NCBI GenBank assembly: GCA_028720105.1 | Contig: JAQYLI010000024.1 | Span: 1 to 36,483 of the forward strand | Direction: 5' to 3' | Origin: Oscillospiraceae bacterium | GTDB lineage: Bacteria; Bacillota; Clostridia; Oscillospirales; Ruminococcaceae | Length of the DNA: 36,483 nucleotides | In this document: one piece after another, positions 29,361-36,483 of the stretch | Layout of the letters: the number at the start of each line of letters is the position of its first letter | How positions within the stretch are numbered: position 1 is the first letter of the stretch | Made by a program: the position numbers and the translations under genes | The notes under the pieces: model-generated | Databases searched by the model: none | Told to the model about the DNA's origin: nothing | The model's input: only the letters and a program-made list of their open reading frames with translations

Positions 29361-31312
29361 AGCTCAGATTATATTCGCTGCTTGTAAACCGCAGCCCTGC
29401 GGTCAAGCGCAGATATGAAAGCTTTGTTAATGCTCACAGAAGGCTTCACGCCTGCTTTCCTGCCGTTTCCTGGGTATATCTTATCCTGCTTAACATAAAA
29501 TATGTTATACTGCAGGTCCCCGACATACCTACGGTAAAAACCGGAAATGAAAGCGGCAGCTTTGCTGTTTCAGCTGAGGAAATCTCAGAACAGCTTTGCA
29601 GATGTGATGTGGTCTCTTTCGATATATTTGATACTCTGATAATACGCCCGTTTTCAAAGCCGGAGGATCTGTTTTATATTGTCGGCGAAAAACTGGGCGT
29701 TCCTGATTTCAGAAGGCTTCGTATTGAGGCTGAACGCACAGCCCGTGCCGAAAAAGCCGCAAAAGGTCAGGGTTCCGAGACGGATATCTATGAGATCTAT
29801 GCAGTTCTTTCCCGTATGATAGGGATTTGTGCCGAAACGGGTATTGAAGCCGAATTGCAGACAGAGCTTGAGCTTTGCAGAGCAAATCCTTTTATGAAAA
29901 AGGTATTTGATAATGTGAAGACGGCGGGCAAAACAATTATCATCTCATCGGATATGTATCTGCCCCGCAGTTTTATATTGCTGCTGCTTGAAAAAAACGG
30001 ATTTAACGGCTATTCCGAATTATATCTGTCAAATGAAAAAGGCTGTGGAAAATGGGACGGCGGACTTTACAGCATTATCTGTTCAGACCATAGCGGAAAA
30101 AGTATCGCCCATATCGGTGATAATACTTTTTCGGACGTCCAAAATGCCAAAAAGCACGGCTTATCCCCATTCCATTACCCTAATGTAAACCGGTCGGGAG
30201 AGAAATTCCGCCCGAGAAATATGTCGCCCATAACAGGCTCGGCGTATTCGGGGATAGTAAACAGCACCCTTTACACCGAAAGATTTCCGCCTGCTTTTGA
30301 ATACGGCTTTAAATGCGGAGGTCTGCTTATTCTCGGCTTCTGCGGTTTTATACACGAACATTCCCTGCGTTTCGGCGCAGATAAAATACTGTTTCTGTCC
30401 CGTGACGGGTATATTGTAAAAAAAGTTTACGATATGCTCTATCCCGAGGATAAAACCGAATATGTATATTGGTCAAGAGCGGCTGCCGCCAAGCTTTGCG
30501 CGGATATTTTCCCGCAGGAATATGTCAGACGTTTTATTGTACAGAAATCCGAAAAGGGTTTTACAATAGGCGAAATTCTGCGTTCTATGGGAATTAGCGG
30601 CATATCACTCCCCTTTGACCCTGCGGAAAAGCTTACCCGTAAAAATATGGAGAAGCTTATTGCCGAAATACATCTGCATATGCCCGAAATATCCTCCTGC
30701 TTGAAAACAAACCGTCGGGGTGCTGAGAGATATTTCCGTGAAATATTAAAGAACTGCTGCAGAGCGGTCACTGTTGACTGCGGCTGGGCAGGCAGCGGAA
30801 ATATTATGCTTGAAGCTTTTGTCCGCTGCACTATGGGGGCAGACATAGCTTTTAAGGGGCTTCTTGCAGGCAGCAACAGCGCAAATCAGGACGACAGCGA
30901 TTTCAGCGAGACCTATTTTAAAACCGACAGGCTTGCCGCATATTGTTTTTCCTCTGACGCTAACCGGAATTTTTACGAATTCCATTATCCTGCAAAAAAG
31001 CACAACGTTTTTTTTGAGCTGCTTTTCGGCGCTCCCTGCCCGTCCTGCACAGGCTTTGACGAAAACGGTCCCGTATTTGACAATGAAGCCGAGAATTCTG
31101 AGCTTATAAACGAGATACATAACGGCGAGCTTGAATTTATCCGAAGATATCTTGATATTTTCGGGAATATCCCGTATATGCTGAAAATATCGGGAAGCGA
31201 CGCTTATGCGCCCTTTGCGGCTGCGTTATCTGACGGCGGCGATCACCTGCGCGGGATTTTCAGAAGCGCAGTATTTGACGAGCTTGCCGACGGAAGGAAA
31301 GAGAAAGTTTAA
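29357..31312 (+). CDS. COG5610-like HAD hydrolase with C-terminal SRDGY domain
   Basis: A 651-residue two-part protein. Residues 85-290 form a HAD domain: motif I VVSFDIFDTLI with nucleophile Asp89, motif II TIIISSDMY, the Lys of GCGKWDGG (motif III) and HIGDNTFSD (motif IV). Residues of about 330-640 match the neighbouring 421-residue protein (FLSRDGYIVKKVYDM, YVYWSRAAAAK, TVDCGWAGSG). The first 55 residues contain a short hydrophobic stretch. This is the architecture of COG5610 predicted hydrolases of polysaccharide loci. The HAD half may hydrolyse or transfer a phosphate on a glycan or its carrier; that is inference. ATGA overlap with the GT2 gene. Confidence 0.82.
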   Translation: MKLRLYSLLVNRSPAVKRRYESFVNAHRRLHACFPAVSWVYLILLNIKYVILQVPDIPTVKTGNESGSFAVSAEEISEQLCRCDVVSFDIFDTLIIRPFSKPEDLFYIVGEKLGVPDFRRLRIEAERTARAEKAAKGQGSETDIYEIYAVLSRMIGICAETGIEAELQTELELCRANPFMKKVFDNVKTAGKTIIISSDMYLPRSFILLLLEKNGFNGYSELYLSNEKGCGKWDGGLYSIICSDHSGKSIAHIGDNTFSDVQNAKKHGLSPFHYPNVNRSGEKFRPRNMSPITGSAYSGIVNSTLYTERFPPAFEYGFKCGGLLILGFCGFIHEHSLRFGADKILFLSRDGYIVKKVYDMLYPEDKTEYVYWSRAAAAKLCADIFPQEYVRRFIVQKSEKGFTIGEILRSMGISGISLPFDPAEKLTRKNMEKLIAEIHLHMPEISSCLKTNRRGAERYFREILKNCCRAVTVDCGWAGSGNIMLEAFVRCTMGADIAFKGLLAGSNSANQDDSDFSETYFKTDRLAAYCFSSDANRNFYEFHYPAKKHNVFFELLFGAPCPSCTGFDENGPVFDNEAENSELINEIHNGELEFIRRYLDIFGNIPYMLKISGSDAYAPFAAALSDGGDHLRGIFRSAVFDELADGRKEKV

Positions 31313-31329
31313 CCCGAAAGGAAATTATA

Positions 31330-32463
31330 ATGTCCGATAATAAATTCACCCTTGAGGATATCCTTGCGGAATATGATAAAAAGATACCCGCCGATACCCA
31401 TATATCCGATAAACCAAAGCCTGCTCCCGCTCCGAAGCCCGTTCAGGCAGCTGCGCAAAAGCCTGCTCCCGCTGCAAAGCCTGTCCAGACAGCTGTACCA
31501 AAGGCTGCTCCTGCTCCGAAGCCCGTCCAAGCTTCCGCGCCCAAAGCTGCTGTACAAAGCGAACCCATAAAAAAATCGCCTGCCGAAAACAAGGAAAATG
31601 CAGCGGCAGTAAAAAAAGATACTCCTCAGAGCGGTGCGCCTGCGGGGGAAAAAAAGAGGGTCCATAACTCGGGTATCAGAGTTCAGTCAAACTCCCCTAT
31701 AAAGCTTCGTATCGAACAGTACAGCTTTCTTTTCAAACAGCTGGTCAAAAGAGATTTTAAGGGCAGATATAAAAGAGCCGCTCTCGGAGTGCTGTGGAGT
31801 ATGCTTTCGCCAATGTTCTCATTTGCGGCTCAGGCAATAATCTTCTCCGTTCTTTTCAAGCGCGGGGAACACTATATTTCCTATCTTATTGTGGGAAATG
31901 TTGTATTTCATTATTTCACAGACTCTGCAAACGCCGGAATGTTCTCAATGGCGGGCAACGGCGGTATCCTTTCAAAGATAAACGTGCCCAAAAGCATTTT
32001 TCTTTTGTCAAAGAATGTATCCTGCCTGATAAACTTTCTGCTGACAATGGTAATTATGTTTATAATTACCACAATTGACGGCATAGCAATTACGCCGATG
32101 TGTGCGACTATCATCATTCCTATGACGCTTATGACGATATTTAATCTGGGATTAGGCTATGCCCTTTCATCCTGGTTTGTTTTCTTCAAGGATACCCAGT
32201 ATCTTTTCAGTATTTTCACTCAGGTGCTGATGTATTTCTCGGCGATATTCTACCGCATTACAGCATTTCCCGAAAACGTTCAGAAGCTTTTCTACCTTAA
32301 TCCCGTTTACTGCTATATCACCTATTTCAGAATGGTCGTGATAGACGGAGTATTTCCAAGTCTGAAGCTTAATTTTGCCTGCGTTTTCTATGCTGTGATA
32401 ATGCTGCTGATTGGTCTGGCGGTTTATAAGAAAAGCAATAATAAATTTGTTTTCTATTTCTGA
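31330..32463 (+). CDS. Wzm-like ABC-2 polysaccharide export permease with repeat arm
   Basis: A 377-residue permease. Residues of about 115-377 are a normal ABC-2 polysaccharide exporter: an amphipathic lead (LFKQLVKRDFKGRYKRAALGVLWSMLSPM) and six membrane helices. It is preceded by an unusual cytosolic arm of about 115 residues with three 14-residue repeats (31-44, 45-58, 59-72; consensus PAPAPKPVQAxAxK) and a Lys/Ala-rich linker. Ordinary TagG/Wzm proteins are 250-270 residues and lack it. AAAGGA lies upstream of ATG. With the next gene it forms the ABC exporter for a polysaccharide or teichoic-acid-like polymer. Confidence 0.88.
   Translation: MSDNKFTLEDILAEYDKKIPADTHISDKPKPAPAPKPVQAAAQKPAPAAKPVQTAVPKAAPAPKPVQASAPKAAVQSEPIKKSPAENKENAAAVKKDTPQSGAPAGEKKRVHNSGIRVQSNSPIKLRIEQYSFLFKQLVKRDFKGRYKRAALGVLWSMLSPMFSFAAQAIIFSVLFKRGEHYISYLIVGNVVFHYFTDSANAGMFSMAGNGGILSKINVPKSIFLLSKNVSCLINFLLTMVIMFIITTIDGIAITPMCATIIIPMTLMTIFNLGLGYALSSWFVFFKDTQYLFSIFTQVLMYFSAIFYRITAFPENVQKLFYLNPVYCYITYFRMVVIDGVFPSLKLNFACVFYAVIMLLIGLAVYKKSNNKFVFYF
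31420..31545 (+). repeat. Three 42-bp tandem coding repeats in the permease gene
   Basis: The repeats encode PAPAPKPVQAAAQK, PAPAAKPVQTAVPK and AAPAPKPVQASAPK. Short shared DNA words such as AAGCCTGCTCCCGCT recur, so copy-number change by slippage is possible. Confidence 0.7.
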
Positions 32464-32478
32464 TAAGGGAGTATTTAA

Positions 32479-33234
32479 GTGGTTGTTGATGTTCAGAACG
32501 TTTCTATCCGTTATCTCCTCGGAGATTTCAAGGATATCGGTATAAAGGAATATCTTGTTCAGAAGCTCACAGGCACCTACGAGGTGCAGGAGTTCTGGGC
32601 TGTAAAGAATGTTTCATTTTCCTTAAATGCAGGCGATTTTCTCGGGATAATCGGAACCAACGGCGCAGGAAAATCCACGCTTCTAAAGGCTGTGAGCGGC
32701 ATCATAAAGCCTCAGAAGGGCAAGATCGTCACAAACGGTCAGATAGCGGCGCTGCTTGAGCTTGGAACAGGCTTTGACGGCGATCTTACCATAAAGGAAA
32801 ATATTTATTTCAGAGGCGCTCTTTTAGGCTACACCGAAAAGTTTATGAATGAGAAGTATCCCGAAATAATCGAGTTTTCGGAGCTCCAGGATTTTGAAAA
32901 CCGCAAATTCAGACAGCTTTCCTCGGGAATGAGATCAAGACTTGCTTTTTCCATTGCAAGTCTAATCGATCCCGACATTCTTATTCTTGACGAGGTACTT
33001 GCGGTAGGCGATGGTGCTTTCCGTGCAAAAAGCGAAAAGAAAATGCTGGAAATAATTAACAGCGGCGTTACCACCCTGTTCGTTTCTCATTCCACGGCTC
33101 AGATGCGTAAGCTTTGCAATAAAGTGCTGTGGCTCAATAAGGGTGAGCAGATGGCTTTCGGCGACGCAAAATCGGTTTGCGACGAGTATGACAAGTTCAT
33201 CAGAGCTAAAGGAAACTCAGCAAATAAAACTTGA
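32479..33234 (+). CDS. Wzt-like ABC polysaccharide export ATPase
   Basis: A 251-residue ATPase starting with GTG, after GGGAG. It has the TagH/Wzt features: an N-terminal VSIRYLLGDFKDIGIKEYL region longer than in ordinary ABC proteins, Walker A GTNGAGKST, the LLELGTGFDGDLTIKENIYFRG segment typical of this family, signature FRQLSSGMRSRLAF, Walker B DILILDEVLAVGD and switch His FVSHST. It ends after the ATPase core, without the C-terminal carbohydrate-binding domain of O-antigen Wzt. It pairs with the permease encoded 15 bases upstream. Confidence 0.93.
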   Translation: MVVDVQNVSIRYLLGDFKDIGIKEYLVQKLTGTYEVQEFWAVKNVSFSLNAGDFLGIIGTNGAGKSTLLKAVSGIIKPQKGKIVTNGQIAALLELGTGFDGDLTIKENIYFRGALLGYTEKFMNEKYPEIIEFSELQDFENRKFRQLSSGMRSRLAFSIASLIDPDILILDEVLAVGDGAFRAKSEKKMLEIINSGVTTLFVSHSTAQMRKLCNKVLWLNKGEQMAFGDAKSVCDEYDKFIRAKGNSANKT

Positions 33235-33250
33235 CAAAATCTCCCGGTTG

Positions 33251-33275
33251 CTGCAAGCTTGTATAGAGCTTGCAG
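33251..33275 (+). terminator. Hairpin after the polysaccharide cluster
   Basis: CTGCAAGCT-TGTATAG-AGCTTGCAG, a perfect 9-bp stem 17 bases after the ATPase stop. No T-run follows, so it may protect the 3' end more than terminate. Confidence 0.45.
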
Positions 33276-33294
33276 AGACTTTAAAGATATGTTG

Positions 33295-33333
33295 ATTTAA
33301 ACAGGATATTCAAGGGGAATCCGCGGTTTAAAT
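33295..33333 (+). other. Second hairpin between the cluster and the tRNAs
   Basis: ATTTAAAC pairs with GTTTAAAT (8 bp); inside, GGATATTC and GAATCC can pair with one bulge. It lies 40 bases before the tRNA promoter. No open frame is present in 33235-33430. Confidence 0.4.
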
Positions 33334-33373
33334 TATTTCTCGCAAATTAAATCATTTTTTTTTGAAAAATCAC

Positions 33374-33402
33374 TTGACAAATGTCTTTTTTTATGATAGA
33401 AT
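33374..33402 (+). promoter_or_regulatory. Promoter of the tRNA-Ser pair
   Basis: TTGACA at 33374-33379, a 17-bp spacer and TAGAAT at 33397-33402, about 28 bases before the first tRNA. Confidence 0.75.
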
Positions 33403-33430
33403 AAATATGTTGTTGATAACCACTAAAATT

Positions 33431-33519
<89 letters not shown>

Positions 33520-33549
33520 ACAGAATACCATATATTTTGTTACCATTAT

Positions 33550-33639
33550 GCAGAAGTACTCAAGTGGTGACGAGGCGCCCCTGCTAAGGGCGTAGGTCGG
33601 GAAACCGGCGCGAGGGTTCAAATCCCTCCTTCTGCGCCA
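33550..33639 (+). tRNA. tRNA-Ser (anticodon GCT)
   Basis: Acceptor stem GCAGAAG/CTTCTGC, discriminator G and encoded CCA. The anticodon stem CGCCC/GGGCG closes loop CTGCTAA, giving anticodon GCT. A long variable arm and the T arm GAGGGTTCAAATCCCTC complete a class II tRNA-Ser. It is 30 bases after tRNA-Ser(TGA) and probably shares its transcript. Its 3' end borders the prophage region, so it is a candidate integration site. Confidence 0.95.
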
Positions 33640-33643
33640 AACA

Positions 33644-33690
33644 AAAATCGCTTATCTACGAAAAACCACGTAGGTAAGCGATTTTCTTTA
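33644..33690 (+). terminator. Terminator of the tRNA pair
   Basis: AAAATCGCTTATCTACG pairs with CGTAGGTAAGCGATTTT with one T-G wobble, loop of eight bases, then CTTTATG. The A-rich 5' arm and T-rich 3' arm make it work on both strands. Confidence 0.85.
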
Positions 33691-33728
33691 TGCTTGTAAG
33701 TAATAAAATATTTGTAAAATCAATGAAA

Positions 33729-33771
33729 TATGACACGAAATTATGCACATATGACACGACATATGACACGA
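33729..33771. repeat. Three TATGACACGA direct repeats beside tRNA-Ser
   Basis: TATGACACGA occurs exactly at 33729-33738, 33750-33759 and 33762-33771. They lie between the tRNA terminator and the phage lysis genes. Short direct repeats of this size next to an attachment site are typical of arm-type binding sites for a tyrosine integrase. The stretch 33691-33887 otherwise holds no credible gene; CCGATATCGG (33863-33872) is a perfect palindrome within it. Confidence 0.45.
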
Positions 33772-33887
33772 AAACCATCAATCGGAATAATAATCTATGC
33801 TATAGCTTTTATAATATTGCACAAAATACAACAAATTTATTTGTGCAAACACACAAATCTAACCGATATCGGATAATTTTTATAAAA

Positions 33888-33935
33888 ATCCCCCCTCCGC
33901 ACTCAAGAAGAGAGAGCAGAGGGGGATATTTTTAC
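33888..33935 (-). terminator. Terminator of the phage lysis genes
   Basis: ATCCCCCCTCCGC pairs with GCAGAGGGGGAT with one mismatch/bulge; loop of about 15 bases. On the - strand it is followed by TTTTTATAAAAA. It ends the - strand lysis transcript just after the endolysin stop. Confidence 0.8.
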
Positions 33936-34645
33936 ATTTCTATAGCCTTTTCAGAAATAAATCCACCAAGAGACGGAACATAAACGAACCCGTCCGCAAC
34001 GTTGATATCAGCGCCGCCCTTGACGGTTTTGATAATCGTGCTATCGGTAGAAGGAAGCTTTCTCACATTCCAGGTGCCAGCTTTCAGACGTACTTTCTTG
34101 CACTTTACACCTACAGTCTTAGGTGCATTTTCTTCCTGCTTCGGCTCGGTCTCTGTGGCAGAACTATCGGAATAGTCAATCCAGGGACACTTACCCCACC
34201 ACTTCCAGGGGCGGGATTTCAGCGCAGTTTTTACAACGCCATACTGATGACCTCGGGCTTCGATAACAAAGCCGCCGCCGATGTATATACCAACGTGACC
34301 GTCCATAAAAACAAGAATACCTGGAACATCGGGCATTGTCAAAATGCTGCCATTTTCCTTACACCTTGCAAGCATACCGTTTGCACTAACGTCCTGCGAA
34401 CTGTTATATTTTGGTGTAGCCGTTGCGGTTTCAGACCATAAATAGCCCTTAATAAGCCCTACGCAGTCGTGCACTCTCTTTCCGTACTGAGTGGGGAAAT
34501 CATTCCACGATTTGTAAAGCTCGGGATACTGCTTTTTCTTAGCCGCATATAATTCGGCGGTTGCCTTCTGTCCGAATGTTCCGTACCAATAGGGCAGACC
34601 CAGCTGCGCCTTTGCGTATTCAACAAGACCTTTTGCTGTTTTCAA
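33932..34645 (-). CDS. Phage endolysin, NlpC/P60-type with SH3-like tail
   Basis: A 237-residue cell-wall hydrolase. The catalytic NlpC/P60-like (CHAP-like) domain covers about 1-140, with Cys61 in HDCVGLIKGYLW, His117 in DGHVGIYIGGG and an acidic Glu129. After a Ser/Thr/Glu linker the C-terminal 65 residues form a bacterial SH3-type wall-binding domain (VRLKAGTWNVRKLPSTDS, VKGGADINVADGF). It starts with TTG after GGGGG, three bases from the holin stop. It should cut stem peptides of peptidoglycan during lysis. Confidence 0.9.
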   Translation of the reverse strand: MKTAKGLVEYAKAQLGLPYWYGTFGQKATAELYAAKKKQYPELYKSWNDFPTQYGKRVHDCVGLIKGYLWSETATATPKYNSSQDVSANGMLARCKENGSILTMPDVPGILVFMDGHVGIYIGGGFVIEARGHQYGVVKTALKSRPWKWWGKCPWIDYSDSSATETEPKQEENAPKTVGVKCKKVRLKAGTWNVRKLPSTDSTIIKTVKGGADINVADGFVYVPSLGGFISEKAIEM

Positions 34646-34647
34646 AG

Positions 34648-35079
34648 CTATTTATCCCCCTTGTTTTTCATAATGTCAATAATTTTATCGAACAATTTCT
34701 TTACAGGCTCGGGCAGCACACCCATCAGCGCCGCATTTTCGCATATGGAAATCAGCTCGGACGCACAGAACGCAATTACAACAGCATTCCGTATGTAATC
34801 ACAGCCTAACAGCACATCAGCGTAATGTGCGCACACCACAAGCAGGATAGTGCATATTTTTTTGATAATGCCCTGCCAGCAGGCTTTAGAGGATAACGCC
34901 CCGTTTTCGGATTTGTTGGATTTGTTCCAAAAAATAGCACACGCCAATCCCGTTGCAAAATCCACCGCCATAAAAATCAGTAGCGCAAGAACCGCATTGT
35001 CCCAACCGCCGAGAAACTGTGCAATAAAAGACCCCACAGCGCCAATTGTGCCACATACAACAGCCATTTTTTCATTCAT
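34648..35079 (-). CDS. Phage holin family protein
   Basis: A 143-residue holin with about three to four membrane segments, including AVLALLIFMAVDFATGLACAIF, the family signature (VDxxTG) of the toxin-secretion/phage-lysis holins (TcdE/Cph1-like). The charged C-terminus EPVKKLFDKIIDIMKNKGDK is typical. The ribosome site GGAGG overlaps the stop of the upstream gene. It forms the membrane pore that lets the adjacent endolysin act. Confidence 0.9.
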   Translation of the reverse strand: MNEKMAVVCGTIGAVGSFIAQFLGGWDNAVLALLIFMAVDFATGLACAIFWNKSNKSENGALSSKACWQGIIKKICTILLVVCAHYADVLLGCDYIRNAVVIAFCASELISICENAALMGVLPEPVKKLFDKIIDIMKNKGDK

Positions 35080-35081
35080 GA

Positions 35082-35303
35082 TTACGCCTCCGCATCATCA
35101 AATTCGGGGATAACGTCCTCCGCAGGCTCAGGCTCGGGGACATATGTCTCCGCCTCGAAGCGTTCAATGTCCGCTTCTGTTATTTTGCCCTTGATGTAGT
35201 AGTTAGCCAGCTGAACCGCCGCCCATTCCTTTGAAAACTTTCCGTTCTTCACGCCTGAAATTAAATTGTTTACTACCCATGTGTTAAATTCAAAAACTGC
35301 CAT
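35082..35303 (-). CDS. Small phage protein, XkdX-like
   Basis: A 73-residue acidic protein with GAGGA upstream. The N-terminal half (FNTWVVNNLISGVKNGKFSKEWAAVQLANYYIKGKITEADI) resembles short XkdX-like proteins that stand between tail-fibre genes and holins in Firmicutes phages. The last 20 residues are Pro/Glu/Asp-rich. Function is unknown. Confidence 0.7.
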   Translation of the reverse strand: MAVFEFNTWVVNNLISGVKNGKFSKEWAAVQLANYYIKGKITEADIERFEAETYVPEPEPAEDVIPEFDDAEA

Positions 35304-35324
35304 TTTAACATTCCTCCTATTTTT

Positions 35325-36344
35325 TTATTCTATAGTTTCACCATTGGAAACAATAATAGCTGTGGTCAATTCGTCGATTTTATCCCATATTTTCTTGACA
35401 GCCGCATTTTTACGAACGCCCGTTACAGACAATTCGCCTTCCGAAACGCTGATATTATTCAGCCCGTCAACCTGTCGAATGTCATTCGGAACGGTGTACG
35501 GATTGCTGTCGGGTGTTATGGTGTAATCTGTACCATTAACATTCACCGTCAATTGCCTGCCCGTGATAGGCGGTTCGTATTCGGTGGGGGTGGAGCCGAG
35601 TTCGAGTTGGGGACGGAATACAAGATTATCAACTGTTGCACCTGCGATAATAACAATTGCCAGACTATTATTTTCTGAAAAAATATGCTGATATGGAATT
35701 ATGCGCCCAGAACCATAATCGTTATAATTTTTTTGAGTAACGCCTGTATGATTTTGATACCAGTTGATATAAAATGAATTATTTCCACCGCCAGAGGGAC
35801 ATCCGCTTAGAAAATACTTACCTTCATTTTCAAATCCAAAATTTCGAGCTAAGAAAAACGTAGCATTTGCGGTTGCCGTTCCATTTGCTGTGATAGTACC
35901 GTCTCCATTGTCGGTGAATGTGATACCATTTACTGTTTTAGTCGATTCAGTATATGGATATGTTATCAAATTTTTTCCGCTCACAACCATCTCACTAAAC
36001 GGCACACCCCCCTGCAGCCCGTCAATCTGAACAGGATTACCGCTTGCCATCACGCCCCCGTCAGCGACAGGGGCATTACGAAAAGGGGGGAATTTATCAC
36101 CCTGATTTGTAATCTGGAATTTGCCTGCGCCGAGAATATAGACCTTTCCGCCAAGGTTTTCGACCATAGTGCTACAGCCTGCCGAAAGCACCTTAACGTT
36201 GTCCCCGTCAGGCACGATATTTTCGTTTCCCGATACATAAACGGTCGTTGAGCCGAGATTTTCAATCCAGTAGAAACGACTCGCCGCACTGCCGAAATCA
36301 ACGACATTCACGCCGTCAACAGTTGTTATTGTTTTGATGTTCAT
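35325..36344 (-). CDS. Phage tail/receptor-binding-type structural protein
   Basis: A 339-residue beta-rich protein with no signal peptide and GGAGG seven bases before the ATG. N-terminal residues 1-80 form one small beta domain. After a linker (FRNAPVADGGVMASG) comes GKNLITYPYTESTKTVNGITFTDNGDGTITANGTATANATFFL through ELGSTPTEYEPPITG, a carbohydrate-binding-like module found in tail proteins of Clostridia phages. The C-terminus has a short helical segment (NAAVKKIWDKIDELTTAI). Gene order tail-XkdX-holin-endolysin supports the assignment. It may bind the host surface; the exact structural role is inferred. Confidence 0.75.
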   Translation of the reverse strand: MNIKTITTVDGVNVVDFGSAASRFYWIENLGSTTVYVSGNENIVPDGDNVKVLSAGCSTMVENLGGKVYILGAGKFQITNQGDKFPPFRNAPVADGGVMASGNPVQIDGLQGGVPFSEMVVSGKNLITYPYTESTKTVNGITFTDNGDGTITANGTATANATFFLARNFGFENEGKYFLSGCPSGGGNNSFYINWYQNHTGVTQKNYNDYGSGRIIPYQHIFSENNSLAIVIIAGATVDNLVFRPQLELGSTPTEYEPPITGRQLTVNVNGTDYTITPDSNPYTVPNDIRQVDGLNNISVSEGELSVTGVRKNAAVKKIWDKIDELTTAIIVSNGETIE

Positions 36345-36356
36345 AAATAGACCTCC

Positions 36357-36482
36357 TTATAGATTAAAATCAGAATAGAAATTGCTCAGCGTTTCTCCAA
36401 GCAGCGATAAATTATTTTGATCTGTAAGTACAGCACCAAGAGATGTAGTATACTGGAATAATGATATATTTATTGTATTTGA
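36357..36482 (-). CDS. Phage structural gene, C-terminal end only
   Basis: An open - strand frame runs from the window edge to TAA at 36357-36359, giving 41 residues (ends GETLSNFYSDFNL). Its stop lies just before the GGAGG of the tail gene, as expected for an operon partner. Too little is visible for a family; a tail or baseplate gene is expected at this place. Confidence 0.5.
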   Translation of the reverse strand, partial: SNTINISLFQYTTSLGAVLTDQNNLSLLGETLSNFYSDFNL

Positions 36483-36483
36483 A

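Noticed and set aside
33690-33983. 97-residue + strand open frame beside the prophage
   Set aside because: It runs through the TATGACACGA repeats and the lysis terminator into the antisense of the endolysin, has no ribosome site and an unlikely composition.

Overview
The window looks like the chromosome of an anaerobic gut Clostridia member, most likely Oscillospiraceae and Ruminococcus-like. This is inferred from Gram-positive-type HPr kinase and YlbJ homologues, strong GGAGG ribosome sites, frequent TTG starts, GC-rich codons set between AT-rich promoters, a urease operon with a fused gamma/beta subunit, GH127, and EpsG-type polysaccharide genes. No rRNA, transposase, CRISPR array or resistance gene was seen.

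Layout. (1) 1-3160, + strand: end of a YlbJ/nucleoside-gate membrane protein, a small 4-Cys protein, a densely folded intergenic element (1338-1523), a formate/nitrite-type channel, a DUF4177-like protein and a cytosolic Cu/Zn-SOD-like protein whose start lies in a terminator hairpin. (2) 3164-6005, - strand: hprK, an unlisted 48-residue membrane protein, a PHP phosphoesterase and murB. (3) 6149-7745: an OmpR-type regulator with a degenerate receiver and two sets of promoter repeats, then a PIN-domain cassette on the - strand. (4) 7776-12177: a GntR(YtrA)/ABC ATPase/very large permease operon, then a lipoprotein. (5) 12337-18168: a urease operon, two small membrane proteins then ureAB-ureC-ureE-ureF-ureG-ureD, with a consensus antisense promoter just after ureC; an orphan AraC-type response regulator follows. 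(6) 19062-23300: a Thr-rich lipoprotein, an elaborate structured leader ahead of an acidic CCDCCGC membrane protein, and a divergent AraC / GH127 arabinofuranosidase pair. (7) 23408-33234: a surface-polysaccharide cluster (EpsG-like polymerase, membrane protein, secreted protein, GT4, two related COG5610-like proteins of which one carries a HAD domain, GT2, Wzm-like permease with a Pro/Ala/Lys repeat arm, Wzt-like ATPase). (8) 33374-33690: tRNA-Ser(TGA) and tRNA-Ser(GCT). (9) 33729-36483: the lysis/tail end of a prophage on the - strand, lying directly beside the tRNA pair.

How the parts fit. The urease block is complete for apoenzyme and nickel-GTPase maturation, so it should give nitrogen scavenging from host urea; the two leading membrane genes are the unexplained part. 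hprK-PHP-murB is a housekeeping carbon-control/cell-wall operon. The polysaccharide block mixes a Wzy-like polymerase with ABC export and shows no flippase. The best candidates for undescribed biology are the leader RNA at 19883-20026 with its acidic Cys protein, the two membrane proteins heading the urease operon, the split/fused COG5610 pair and the structured element at 1338-1523.
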